A program made the translations under genes and the position numbers. From positions 1 to 64,000 of the forward strand of contig DATGEL010000061.1 in NCBI GenBank assembly GCA_035310145.1: a stretch of DNA of 64,000 nt, read 5' to 3'. The stretch comes from Dehalococcoidia bacterium. GTDB taxonomy: Bacteria; Chloroflexota; Dehalococcoidia; CAUJGQ01. The first letter of the stretch is position 1. Every line of letters starts with the position of its first letter. The notes beneath the pieces were generated by a model. That model did no database searches. It was not told the origin of the DNA and was given only the letters and a program-made list of their open reading frames with translations. Positions 42,984 through 51,573 of the stretch are shown here, piece after piece.

Positions 42984-43457
42984 GCGCCGCACGGCCAGAG
43001 GGCACGCTGCACGAGGCGCCCGAGCGGGGCCGAGTCGTCTTTCGCCGCGCTCGGCCGGCTCACGTTACACCGGTTGCCCTGGCCTTGAGTGGCCTCGAGC
43101 TGGCCATGCCGCCGCCGTTTGCCTGGCGTCCGTGGCCGCCGTGGATCGGTCGCGATGGCTCGTTCCGGGCGCCCGCCGCGCGGCAATCTGGCCGAATCAC
43201 GGCCAGGGCTGGTGCGGCGCGGCGGAATGTGTATAATTTCACACATGCCCGCGGCAAAATCCGCGGGCCCGGCGTCTTGACGAGCTTCGGATCCGTGGTA
43301 CGATCACGAGTCAACTCGGGCGTACGCGGATCATCCCCACGGCGGTCTACCGGGCATTTGCTGGACCCCACGCAGGCGCCGCTCGTCGCAGCAGGGCGAT
43401 TCGCAGCACAGACGAGACGGCATCGGCGGCATTCGCATTTATGAGAGACGCGGGCCG
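42984..43457. promoter_or_regulatory. gltB upstream control region
   Basis: No gene is seen in this 474-base stretch. A -10 TATAAT (43232-43237) is embedded in the inverted repeat ATGTGT-N8-ACACAT (43227-43246), an operator-like element. A second promoter candidate has TTGACG (43277-43282), a 16-base spacer and TACGAT (43299-43304). Between them the perfect hairpin GCCCGCGG/CCGCGGGC lies at 43247-43268. A further CGAGT-CA-ACTCG repeat lies at about 43306-43317. The leader to gltB would be about 150-210 bases. Confidence 0.55.
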
Positions 43458-46400
43458 ATGACTGAACGTTCCCCCTTTGCTCTGCCGGCTGGCCCCGGCG
43501 CCCAGGCGCTCGATCTGCGCGGGTCGTTGTACAACCCGAAACACGAGCACGATGCCTGCGGCGTGGGATTCGTGGCCGACACCTCGGGGGCGCGGAGCCA
43601 TCGCATCCTCGCCACGGCGATCGAGTGCGTCACGAACCTGACGCACCGCGGCGCGATCAGCGCCGACGGCCGCACCGGCGACGGCGCCGGCATCACCACC
43701 CAGATCCCGTACAAGCTCTTCCGCCCGCTGCTGGAGCGCAAAGGGCTGCACCTGGGAGACGACGGCGACCTCGGTGTGGGCATGGTGTTCCTGCCCAACG
43801 GCGACCCGGCCGCGCGTGAGCGGGCGCGGGCGATCGCGGAGGCGGCCTTGCAGCGCCAGGGGCTGCGCCTCTTGCTCTGGCGCACCGTGCCGGTCGACGC
43901 CTCGGTGCTGGGTGAGATGGCGGCGCGCGAGCGGCCCTGGATCGAGCAGGTGCTGGTCGGCCGGCCGGCTGCGCTCAAGCCGCTCGACTACACGCGGCGG
44001 CTCTTCCTGGCGCGCAAGGAGATGGAGCGGCGCGCCCTGGAAGGGAACATCCAGGGCTTCTATCTGCCCTCGCTCTCGAACCGTACGCTCGTCTACAAGG
44101 GGCTGCTCGTCGCGCACCAGTTGCCGACCTTCTACCGCGACCTGCGCGAGCCGAGCTACGAAACGGCGCTGGCCGTCTTCCACCAGCGCTACAGCACCAA
44201 CACCTTCCCCAACTGGTACCTGGCGCAGCCCTTCCGCATGCTCGCGCACAACGGCGAGATTAACACGCTGGCCGGCAACACGAACTGGACGCGGGCGCGT
44301 GAGGCCGAGCTGCAGTCCGGGATCTGGGGCGACGCGGTGCGCGAGATCGAGCCGCTGATCCAGCCGGGCGGCTCGGACTCCTCGGCGCTCGACAACGTGC
44401 TGGAGACGATCGTGCTCTCCGGCCGCGACATCCGCCACGCCTTCATGATGTTGATCCCCGAGGCGTGGGAGAACATGCCCAACATGCCCAAAGAGCGGCG
44501 GGCGTTCTACGAGTACCACGCCTGCCTGAGCGAACCCTGGGACGGCCCGGCCAGCATGGCCTTCACCGACGGCGTCTTCGTCGGCGCCACGCTCGATCGC
44601 AACGGCCTGCGGCCCGCGCGCTACCAGCTCACCCGCGACGGCATGATCGTGATGGGCTCCGAGGCGGGCATGGTCGATCTCGACCCGGCGGACGTGGTGG
44701 AGAAGGGCCGGCTCGGCCCAGGCCACCTGATCGGCGTCGACACGGCGAAGGGCGAGCTGCTCTACAACGACGAGATCAAGGACGCGATCGCCGCGCAGCA
44801 GCCCTACGGCACCTGGGTGAAGCGGCAACTGCTGCACCTCGACTCCTGGCTGGAGACGCGCTCGCCCAGCGATCTGCCCGCCGACCCGCTCGATCTGCAG
44901 CGGGCGCAGGCGGTCTTCGGCTACACCTCCGAAGAGCTGGAGTTCGTGCTCAAGCCGATGGCGGCCGAGGGCAAGGAGCCGGTCGGCTCGATGGGCGACG
45001 ACACGGCGCTGGCCGTCTTCGCCTCGCGCCCGCGCCTCGCCTCCTCCTACTTCAAGCAGAAGTTCGCGCAGGTCACCAACCCGCCGATCGACCCCATCCG
45101 CGAAGAGCTGGTGATGTCGCTGGACAGCTACCTCGGCCGGCGGCGCAGCCTGCTCGAAGAGACGGAGCAGCACGCGCGCCTGATGCACCTGGCCAGCCCG
45201 CTGATGATCGACGAGGAGATGGACGCGCTGCGTCGCATCGCCGAGCCGGCCTTCCACGCGATCACGATCCCCTGCACGTTCGATGTCGCGGACGGCGCCG
45301 AGGGCATGGCGTCGGCGCTGCAGAGGCTTTGCGCCCAGGCTGAGATCGCGGTCGAGGACGGCGCCACGATCCTGGTGCTGAGCGACCGTGGCATCACGGC
45401 GACGAAGGCGCCGATCCCGATGCTGCTGGCCGTGGGCGCGGTGCATCATCAACTGATCCGCGGCGGCAAGCGCATGAAGGCGAGCATCATCGCCGAAACC
45501 GGCGAGGCGCGCGACGTACACCAGATCGCGCTGCTGATCGGCTTTGGCGCCAGCGCGGTGAATCCGTACCTGGCCTACGCCACGCTGCGGGCGCTGGTCG
45601 AGGAAGGAAACGCCTCAGCCAAGGACACGCTCAAGGGCACGAGCGAGGAGAAGGCCGCCGAGAACTACGAGAAGGCGATCGACGCCGGCCTGCTCAAGAT
45701 CATCTCCAAGATGGGCATCTCCACGATCAGCGGCTACCACGCCGCCCAGATCTTCGAAGCGATCGGCCTCGACCAGGCCACGCTCGACCTCTGTTTCGCC
45801 GGCCTCGAGTCGCGCATCGGCGGCGTCGGCATCCGCCACCTGGCCGAGGAGACGTTGCAGCGGCACGGCGTCGCCTTCGCCAACGGTTCCGCGCCCGCGC
45901 TGGACGCCGGCGCCTACTACCGCTACCGCCGCGACGGCGAGTACCACAGCTTCAACCCCGATGTCTGGCGGCAACTGCACAAGGCGGTGCAGGGCGGCGA
46001 CTTCGCCGAGCACAAGGCCTACGCCGAGCTGGTGAACAGCCGCCACCCGGCCACGCTGCGCGACCTGCTGCAGTTTGTGCCCGGCGACCCGGTGCCCCTC
46101 GATGAGGTCGAGCCGGCCGAGCAGATCGTCAAGCGCTTCGTCGCCACGGCGATGTCGCTGGGCGCGCTCTCGCCCGAGGCGCACGGCACGATTGCGACCG
46201 GCATGAACCGGCTCGGCGCCAAGAGCAACACCGGCGAGGGCGGCGAGAACAGCGAGCGCCGCGCCATCCTGCCCAACGGCGATACCGCCAACAGCAAGAT
46301 CAAGCAGGTGGCCTCGGCCCGCTTCGGCGTTACGCCCGTCTATCTCTCCTCGGCTGAGGAGTTCGAGATCAAGATGGCGCAGGGCAGCAAGCCCGGCGAG

Positions 46401-48044
46401 GGCGGCCAGTTGCCCGCGTTCAAGGTCTCGGCCACGATCGCGGCGCTGCGCCACACGCTGCCGGGCACGCCGCTGATCTCGCCGCCGCCGCACCACGACA
46501 TCTACAGCATCGAAGACCTGAAGCAACTGATCTATGACCTGAAGATGGTGAACCCGCGCGCCCGCGTGGCCGTGAAGCTGGTGGCCGAAGAGGGCGTGGG
46601 TACGATCGCGGCCGGCGTGGCCAAGGGCTACGCCGACACGATCCACATCTCCGGCCATGACGGCGGCACCGGCGCCTCGCCGCTCTCCTCGATCAAGAAC
46701 GCCGGCGCCCCCTTCGAGCTGGGTCTCTCCGAGACGCAGCAGGTGCTGGTGATGAACGATCTGCGCGGCCGGGTGAAGGTCCGCGCGGACGGCGGCATGA
46801 AGACGGCGCGTGACGTGATCGTGGCGGCGATGCTGGGCGCCGAGGAGTTCGGCTTCGGCACGGCGGCCGCCGTCTCCGTGGGCTGCAAGATGGCGCGGCA
46901 GTGCCATCTCAACACCTGCCCCGTGGGCGTGGCCACGCAGCGCGAGGACCTGCGCGCCAAGTTCATCGGCACGCCGGAGATGGTGGTCAACTTCTTCATG
47001 CACCTGGCGCAGGACGTGCGCGAGACGCTGGCCGGCCTCGGCTTCCGCTCGGTAGACGAGATCGTCGGCCGTACGGACCTGCTGCGCCAGGTGCGCGCCG
47101 GCGAAGATCCGCGCGTACACCTGGTCAGCCTCGCGCGCGTGCTCAAGCAGGTGGACCCGGAGGGCAGGCGCCCGCACCGGCACGAGCAGGAACGCAACAC
47201 GGAGCCGGGTGACCAGCCGCTGGACGACCGGATCCTCGCCGACCTGGGCGACGCGATCGCGTCGCCGCGACCCATCCGGCTCTCTTACGAGATCACCAAC
47301 CGCAACCGCACCGTCGGCGCCCGCGTGGCCGGCGAGATCGCCTACCGTCATGGCGACGACGGCCTGCCGGCAGGCAACATCGAGTTGCACTTCACCGGCA
47401 GCGCCGGCCAGAGCTTCGGCGCCTTCACCTACAAGGGCATGCAGCTTGTGCTCACGGGCGAGGCGAACGACTACGTGGCCAAGGGCATGGGCGGCGGCGA
47501 GGTGGTGGTGCGGCCGCCGGCTGAGTCCGGCTTCGCCAGCCACGAGAACACGATCGTCGGCAACACCGTGCTCTACGGCGCCACGGGCGGCAAGCTGTTC
47601 GTGGCGGGCCGCGCCGGCGAGCGCTTCGCCGTACGCAACAGCGGCGCCCTCGCCGTGGTCGAGGGCGTGGGCGACCATGGCTGCGAGTACATGACCGAGG
47701 GCGTGGTCGTGATCCTGGGCGAGACGGGGCGCAACTTCGGCGCGGGCATGTCCAACGGCGTCGCTTACGTGCTGGACGAGAGCCGCGAATTCCCCAAGAA
47801 GATCAACCCGGAGCTGGTGGGGCTGGCGCAGGTGACGGGTGCGGCGGACATCGAGATGATGGAGACGCTGATCCGCCGTCACCACGAGCTGACCGGCAGC
47901 CAGCGCGCCCGCCAGATCCTCGACAACTGGGACGCCTACCTGCCGCTCTTCTGGAAGGCCGCGCCGCACCTGGCGTTGACCGAAGACGGCCCGATGACGA
48001 TCGTCCACCGCCACCTGCGCAGCCTCAAAGAGCTGGTGCACTGA
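43458..48044 (+). CDS. gltB: Glutamate synthase large subunit (GOGAT)
   Basis: The 1528-residue enzyme makes two glutamates from glutamine and 2-oxoglutarate. A 33-residue propeptide precedes the nucleophile Cys34 (HDACGVGFVAD) of the type 2 glutaminase domain (to about 430); then the central domain, the FMN/2-oxoglutarate synthase domain (about 800-1190; GGENSERR, QGSKPGEGGQLPA, HISGHDGGTGASPLSSIKNAG), a 3Fe-4S cysteine set CKMARQCHLNTCPVGVATQ, and the C-terminal beta-helix (GAFTYKGMQLVLTGEANDYVAKGMGGGE). No gltD follows, so the electron donor partner is elsewhere or it is a ferredoxin type. A hairpin follows the stop. Confidence 0.97.
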   Translation: MTERSPFALPAGPGAQALDLRGSLYNPKHEHDACGVGFVADTSGARSHRILATAIECVTNLTHRGAISADGRTGDGAGITTQIPYKLFRPLLERKGLHLGDDGDLGVGMVFLPNGDPAARERARAIAEAALQRQGLRLLLWRTVPVDASVLGEMAARERPWIEQVLVGRPAALKPLDYTRRLFLARKEMERRALEGNIQGFYLPSLSNRTLVYKGLLVAHQLPTFYRDLREPSYETALAVFHQRYSTNTFPNWYLAQPFRMLAHNGEINTLAGNTNWTRAREAELQSGIWGDAVREIEPLIQPGGSDSSALDNVLETIVLSGRDIRHAFMMLIPEAWENMPNMPKERRAFYEYHACLSEPWDGPASMAFTDGVFVGATLDRNGLRPARYQLTRDGMIVMGSEAGMVDLDPADVVEKGRLGPGHLIGVDTAKGELLYNDEIKDAIAAQQPYGTWVKRQLLHLDSWLETRSPSDLPADPLDLQRAQAVFGYTSEELEFVLKPMAAEGKEPVGSMGDDTALAVFASRPRLASSYFKQKFAQVTNPPIDPIREELVMSLDSYLGRRRSLLEETEQHARLMHLASPLMIDEEMDALRRIAEPAFHAITIPCTFDVADGAEGMASALQRLCAQAEIAVEDGATILVLSDRGITATKAPIPMLLAVGAVHHQLIRGGKRMKASIIAETGEARDVHQIALLIGFGASAVNPYLAYATLRALVEEGNASAKDTLKGTSEEKAAENYEKAIDAGLLKIISKMGISTISGYHAAQIFEAIGLDQATLDLCFAGLESRIGGVGIRHLAEETLQRHGVAFANGSAPALDAGAYYRYRRDGEYHSFNPDVWRQLHKAVQGGDFAEHKAYAELVNSRHPATLRDLLQFVPGDPVPLDEVEPAEQIVKRFVATAMSLGALSPEAHGTIATGMNRLGAKSNTGEGGENSERRAILPNGDTANSKIKQVASARFGVTPVYLSSAEEFEIKMAQGSKPGEGGQLPAFKVSATIAALRHTLPGTPLISPPPHHDIYSIEDLKQLIYDLKMVNPRARVAVKLVAEEGVGTIAAGVAKGYADTIHISGHDGGTGASPLSSIKNAGAPFELGLSETQQVLVMNDLRGRVKVRADGGMKTARDVIVAAMLGAEEFGFGTAAAVSVGCKMARQCHLNTCPVGVATQREDLRAKFIGTPEMVVNFFMHLAQDVRETLAGLGFRSVDEIVGRTDLLRQVRAGEDPRVHLVSLARVLKQVDPEGRRPHRHEQERNTEPGDQPLDDRILADLGDAIASPRPIRLSYEITNRNRTVGARVAGEIAYRHGDDGLPAGNIELHFTGSAGQSFGAFTYKGMQLVLTGEANDYVAKGMGGGEVVVRPPAESGFASHENTIVGNTVLYGATGGKLFVAGRAGERFAVRNSGALAVVEGVGDHGCEYMTEGVVVILGETGRNFGAGMSNGVAYVLDESREFPKKINPELVGLAQVTGAADIEMMETLIRRHHELTGSQRARQILDNWDAYLPLFWKAAPHLALTEDGPMTIVHRHLRSLKELVH

Positions 48045-48204
48045 GCCGCCGTAAGCGGCCAACGAGCGATGAGTGCGGCTGGGCGTTTCGCTTAATCTCG
48101 ATGCATCCCATCCCACGCCACGGGTGAGGCCGATAGGTCCAACGGCCAGAGCGCAGTGAGTAAGTCGCACGGCGATTCTTTTGGTCCGTCACGCGAGATG
48201 GAGC

Positions 48205-49038
48205 GTGAGCAAGGTGAGTGTGGATCGTGAGAATATTGCAGCCGCAGATGCAGCGGTCTTCCACAACCCGGACGTTGTGGCAGCCTACCGATATCGACCG
48301 CCGTACCCCGAGGAGGTATTCGATCTCCTCACCAATCTGATCACGGTGGTGCCGCATCGGGTTCTCGATGTCGGCTGTGGATCTGGGGAAATAGCACGCT
48401 ACCTCGTCCGGCGGGTCGAGCACGTCGATGCTGTGGATTTCTCGTCAGCCATGATTGAGACGGGGAAGCAGCTTCCTGGAGGGCACGATCCACGGCTCCG
48501 GTGGCTCTGTGGAGCTATCGAAGATGCACCCCTTGATCCGCCCTATGCGCTCATTACGGCCGGCGCCAGCCTTCACTGGATGGCGTGGCCCGTCGTCTTC
48601 CCGCGTCTCCAGGCCGCTCTTGCGTGCGGCGGTTACCTCGTCTTCATTGAGCAGCGGATCACCCCGGACGTGTGGTCGGCGCTTGGCGATATCATCCCGC
48701 GCTACCGCGTTGATACGTATCGGGCGCCAGCGCGACCGATGATCGAGGAATTGCAGCAGCGCGGCTTTTTCCAGGCTGTCGGCGAACGGGTCACCGAGAA
48801 GGTTCCCTTTGCTCAGTCGATTGATGCCTATATTGCGTCGTATCATTCCCGTGTTGGCTTCGCCCGTGAGCGGCTGGGCAAGGAGCGAGCGGCGGCTTTC
48901 GACCAGGAGGCACGCCGGTCACTGATCGAGTCCTATCCCAACGGCTCGATAACCCTCCAAGTTGCTGCGCAGATCGTCTGGGGGATCCCAGTGCGGACCC
49001 AGCATCAGTCGTTTGCACTGGAGCACCCAAGTTCGTAA
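48205..49038 (+). CDS. SAM-dependent methyltransferase, accessory
   Basis: The 277-residue enzyme has AAYRYRPPYPEEVFDLL, VPHRVLDVGCGSGEIARYL, VDAVDFSSAMIETGKQL, LITAGASLHWMAWPVVFPRLQAALACGGYLVFI, as in a class I methyltransferase family. GTG 48205 has GGAG upstream; GTG 48214 or 48220 are alternatives. The gene has visibly lower GC and different codon use than gltB next to it, which suggests recent acquisition. It is followed by toxin-antitoxin genes read from the opposite strand. Substrate unknown. Confidence 0.8.
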   Translation: MSKVSVDRENIAAADAAVFHNPDVVAAYRYRPPYPEEVFDLLTNLITVVPHRVLDVGCGSGEIARYLVRRVEHVDAVDFSSAMIETGKQLPGGHDPRLRWLCGAIEDAPLDPPYALITAGASLHWMAWPVVFPRLQAALACGGYLVFIEQRITPDVWSALGDIIPRYRVDTYRAPARPMIEELQQRGFFQAVGERVTEKVPFAQSIDAYIASYHSRVGFARERLGKERAAAFDQEARRSLIESYPNGSITLQVAAQIVWGIPVRTQHQSFALEHPSS

Positions 49039-49040
49039 CA

Positions 49041-49272
49041 GGCTCCAGCGCCGTCGTGCACGGGCGTATGCCGTATCGTGCGGGCCGTTGCTGACGAAGA
49101 CCACGACGTCTGCTTCGATGGTGTACACCAGCCGGTAGGCGACACCTTTTGACGCGCAGATCGTAGGCGCGGACGTGGGCGAGGTCGCCCGTCTTCGGCC
49201 TGCCCGCGGCGTACGGAACATTCAGGATCGCGGGAATGTGCTCGGTGGCGATGGCGTGCAACAGGGGAACGT
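49041..49272 (-). pseudogene. Frameshifted RelE/ParE-type toxin
   Basis: Reading leftward, one frame gives ATEHIPAILNVPYAAGRPKTGDLAHVRAYDLRVK and the next gives GVAYRLVYTIEADVVVFVSNGPHDTAYARARRR. Together they make a RelE-like toxin, but a one-base expansion in an A-run near 49146-49149 splits the frame. No strong start codon is visible upstream and no stop is found until far beyond, inside the methyltransferase gene. No neighbouring antitoxin of the matching type is seen. Confidence 0.65.
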
Positions 49273-49287
49273 CGTGGCGGTTGAGCG

Positions 49288-49746
49288 CTACGGCGTGAGC
49301 GGATAGCTGCTGATGTCCCGGACCCACGGCGCTCGGCCGCCGAGCGCCGTGAGCAGGCGCTTGTCCGCCGTCCACAGCTCGGCGCCGAATAGCTGCGCGA
49401 GCACGACGTAGAGCGCGTCGTAGATCGCCCCAAGGTGGTGGAGCGCCGCGAAGTCGAGCGCTCGCTCGTAGAGGGCTGGCGGATCGAGCGTCTCGATCGG
49501 GTAGCGGAGCAACTGGCTCAGCGCGTTGTCCACTCCCACACGATCGAGCCGCTTCGCCTGGTCGGCGGTTCTGAGACGCTGGTAGATCCCGTTGGCGGCC
49601 TCGCCGCGCATGTGGGGCGGAGCGAACATCCCGCGTCCGTCTCGAATGCAATCATCGACCAAAGCGCGTGCGTTGTTTGTAGATTGCTCGATGACTACGA
49701 GCTTGATCGCAACGCTGGCATCAATGACCACCGGTGGTCGATTCAT
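49288..49746 (-). CDS. PIN-domain toxin VapC (module 1)
   Basis: The 152-residue protein has the PIN acidic residues in VVIDASVAIKLVV, EAANGIYQRL, IYDALYVVLA and LWTADKRLLTAL. VapC proteins are RNases inhibited by a cognate antitoxin. It overlaps the XRE-type antitoxin gene by four bases (ATGA), which sets both ends. Clearly a paralogue of the toxin at 50260-50718. Family firm; target RNA unknown. Confidence 0.9.
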   Translation of the reverse strand: MNRPPVVIDASVAIKLVVIEQSTNNARALVDDCIRDGRGMFAPPHMRGEAANGIYQRLRTADQAKRLDRVGVDNALSQLLRYPIETLDPPALYERALDFAALHHLGAIYDALYVVLAQLFGAELWTADKRLLTALGGRAPWVRDISSYPLTP

Positions 49747-50168
49747 AGCAGCCGCGAGCGCTCGTCGCGCGCGGCATTAATGAGCGGCCAGGATTCATCG
49801 AACGGCACGCCGCCTCGCGCGGCCAGTTGCTCCTCCAGTGATTGGCGCGACTCTTCTAACAGCGCCAGCGCCCGCTCGCGTTCTTCGTCGGTCAGCGGCC
49901 TGATCTGCGCCCGCAATGCAGCGATCTGCTCAGCCTCCGCGCTGTTACGACCCGCGCTGCCGTTGCGGTCCAACTCGAACAGGTCGCCGGGCTCACAGCC
50001 GAGCGCGTCGCAGAGCCGGGCCAGTGTCTCGAACTGGATGCCGTGTACCGCGCCGCGTTCCAGCGAAGAAACGGTGTCGGGCCGTATCCCGGCGGCGGCG
50101 GCGACCTGGCGCTGCGACAGGCGCCGGCTGGCGCGGAGTTCGGGAAGACGCAAACGGATGCGGCTCAT
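49743..50168 (-). CDS. XRE-type antitoxin, partner of VapC module 1
   Basis: The 141-residue protein has an XRE helix-turn-helix (LRASRRLSQRQVAAAAGIRPDTVSSLERG, then LCDALGCEPGDLF) and a C-terminal segment (LTDEERERALALLEESRQSLE, GVPFDESWPLINAARDERSRLL) shared with the antitoxin of module 2. The shared segment is the probable toxin-binding part. A 14-base palindrome lies 26-39 bases upstream and is its likely operator. Confidence 0.88.
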   Translation of the reverse strand: MSRIRLRLPELRASRRLSQRQVAAAAGIRPDTVSSLERGAVHGIQFETLARLCDALGCEPGDLFELDRNGSAGRNSAEAEQIAALRAQIRPLTDEERERALALLEESRQSLEEQLAARGGVPFDESWPLINAARDERSRLL

Positions 50169-50193
50169 GTGACACGCTCCGTTCCATTAATAG

Positions 50194-50207
50194 CACGGTA
50201 TACCGTG
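50194..50207. promoter_or_regulatory. Perfect palindromic operator
   Basis: CACGGTATACCGTG is a perfect 14-base palindrome upstream of the XRE antitoxin gene and contains TATACC on the minus strand, overlapping a possible -10. Typical placement for autoregulation by the antitoxin. Confidence 0.6.
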
Positions 50208-50259
50208 GCAGATGCAGGATACATTGAGCCGGCTGCACGCGCTATGTCGCGCGTGACCA

Positions 50260-50718
50260 TCAAGCGAGAGGATAGCTGGCAATGTCCCGCACCCACGGCG
50301 CGGCGCTGTTGAGTGCGGTGAGCAGGCGCTGGTCCGCCGTCCACAACTCGGCGCCGAGCATCTGCGCGAGCACGACGTAGATCGCGTCGTAGACGCTCGG
50401 CAGGCGGTGGGCCGTGGCGAAATCGAGGGCATGCCCATAGATGCCAAACGGCGCCAGTACTTCGAGCGGTTGGTCGAGAAGATCCACGATAGCGCCGGCG
50501 GCCTCGGCCAACGGGATCGCCATGATTGGATCGGTTGTACGGAGTCGCTGATAGATGGCATTGGTTGCCTCGGGAAGCATCGATGGCGGCGCAGTGATTG
50601 GACAATCTTCTCGCAGGCTGTCGATCAGGAGAGCGATCGCCTGCTGACTGTGCTCTTCTTCGAGCACCCACTTTACGGCGACGCTGGCATCGACCACGAT
50701 TGGCGCGATTCCTACCAA
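50260..50718 (-). CDS. PIN-domain toxin VapC (module 2)
   Basis: The 152-residue protein is a paralogue of the toxin at 49288-49746: IVVDASVAVKWVL, EATNAIYQRLRTTDP, VYDAIYVVLAQMLGAELWTADQRLLTALNSAAPWVRDIASYPL against the same regions there. All four acidic PIN residues are present. It overlaps its antitoxin gene by seven bases. Activity inferred. Confidence 0.9.
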   Translation of the reverse strand: MVGIAPIVVDASVAVKWVLEEEHSQQAIALLIDSLREDCPITAPPSMLPEATNAIYQRLRTTDPIMAIPLAEAAGAIVDLLDQPLEVLAPFGIYGHALDFATAHRLPSVYDAIYVVLAQMLGAELWTADQRLLTALNSAAPWVRDIASYPLA

Positions 50719-51104
50719 TGTCGCGCGGGATCCTCTCTGGCCGCGCGAATGATCGGCCAGGATTCGCCAAGCGGCGCGCCGCGCTCAGCACGCATGCGCG
50801 CCATGCGTTGTCGGGAGCGCTCGAGCGCGGCCAGCCCGCGCCGCACCTCCTCATCCGACAGGCGTCGAGGCCGCGGTATCTCCCCGCCAGCTCCGGTACG
50901 GGTGGTTCCAGCCGGGGTGGCTGCCGTCACCGGAAGCACGAGGTTCGCAAGATCCTCCCGACGCAGGCGCAGCGCCCGCGGGCCGACGTGATACGCCCGC
51001 AGCCGGCCCTGCTTCAGCCAGCGGTGAATCGTTACCTGGCTGACTCGGAGCAGTTGCGCCGCCTCTTTCACCGTGATCAGATCGAGATCCTGTTCGACGG
51101 CCAT
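50712..51104 (-). CDS. Excisionase-type (HTH_17) antitoxin of module 2
   Basis: The 130-residue protein has an excisionase-like helix-turn-helix (DLITVKEAAQLLRVSQVTIHRWLKQGRLRAYHVGPRALRLRREDLANLV), an Ala/Thr/Gly linker, then LSDEEVRRGLAALERSRQRM and GAPLGESWPIIRAAREDPARHW, which match the end of the XRE antitoxin of module 1. The ATG at 51104 is chosen because it begins the domain. Just upstream are GCGTTATGA and GCGTATGA direct repeats. Confidence 0.85.
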   Translation of the reverse strand: MAVEQDLDLITVKEAAQLLRVSQVTIHRWLKQGRLRAYHVGPRALRLRREDLANLVLPVTAATPAGTTRTGAGGEIPRPRRLSDEEVRRGLAALERSRQRMARMRAERGAPLGESWPIIRAAREDPARHW

Positions 51105-51151
51105 GGCGTCCCTCGTGCGGTTAGCGCCGTACCATTGATGCTCATACGCTA

Positions 51152-51559
51152 TCATAACGCATCTTCGGCCGGCCCGGCGCCGATCACCCTGCCCGCGGCG
51201 TCGGTGCGCAGCGGGCCGGTGGTCATATCGAGCAGCACCAGTTGTGTGCCCCAGGGATCCTCGACCACCACGCAGCGGCCGATGGCGATTGCGAACGGCC
51301 CGGCGACGATTCTGCCGCCCGCTGCAACGAAGCGCGCGGCCGCAGCCTCGGCGGAATCGACCAGCCAGTCGATCTCCGGGCCGGGCCGCTCGGACTGCAA
51401 CACCAGCTCCTCACTACCTTCCGGCAGGCGCAGACCGGCCGCGGTCGCGCTGCGCCAGTTGAGCTGGTGGCCGAGCTTGTCGCGGTAGAAGGCCAGCCCC
51501 GCTTCGAGGTCGGGCACGGCGATCTGGATGCTGTCGATCCTGCGGAACAGCGGCTCCAT
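51152..51559 (-). CDS. VOC-family (glyoxalase-like) protein
   Basis: The 135-residue protein has the vicinal oxygen chelate pattern: IDSIQIAVPDLEAGLAFYRDKLGHQLNWR, SERPGPEIDWLVDSAEAAAARFVAAGGRIVAGP, IAIGRCVVVEDPWGTQLVLLD. Metal-binding residues are not fully evident, so it may be an enzyme or a binding protein. It begins 14 bases after the glutamine synthetase stop, so the two are cotranscribed. Family firm; function unknown. Confidence 0.87.
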   Translation of the reverse strand: MEPLFRRIDSIQIAVPDLEAGLAFYRDKLGHQLNWRSATAAGLRLPEGSEELVLQSERPGPEIDWLVDSAEAAAARFVAAGGRIVAGPFAIAIGRCVVVEDPWGTQLVLLDMTTGPLRTDAAGRVIGAGPAEDAL

Positions 51560-51573
51560 GCTTGCCTGCCGTC

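Noticed and set aside
45615-48170. 851-residue open frame on the strand opposite gltB
   Set aside because: Antisense shadow of a certain gene in high-GC sequence; composition is typical of a complement frame with many Arg, His and Val and no domain.
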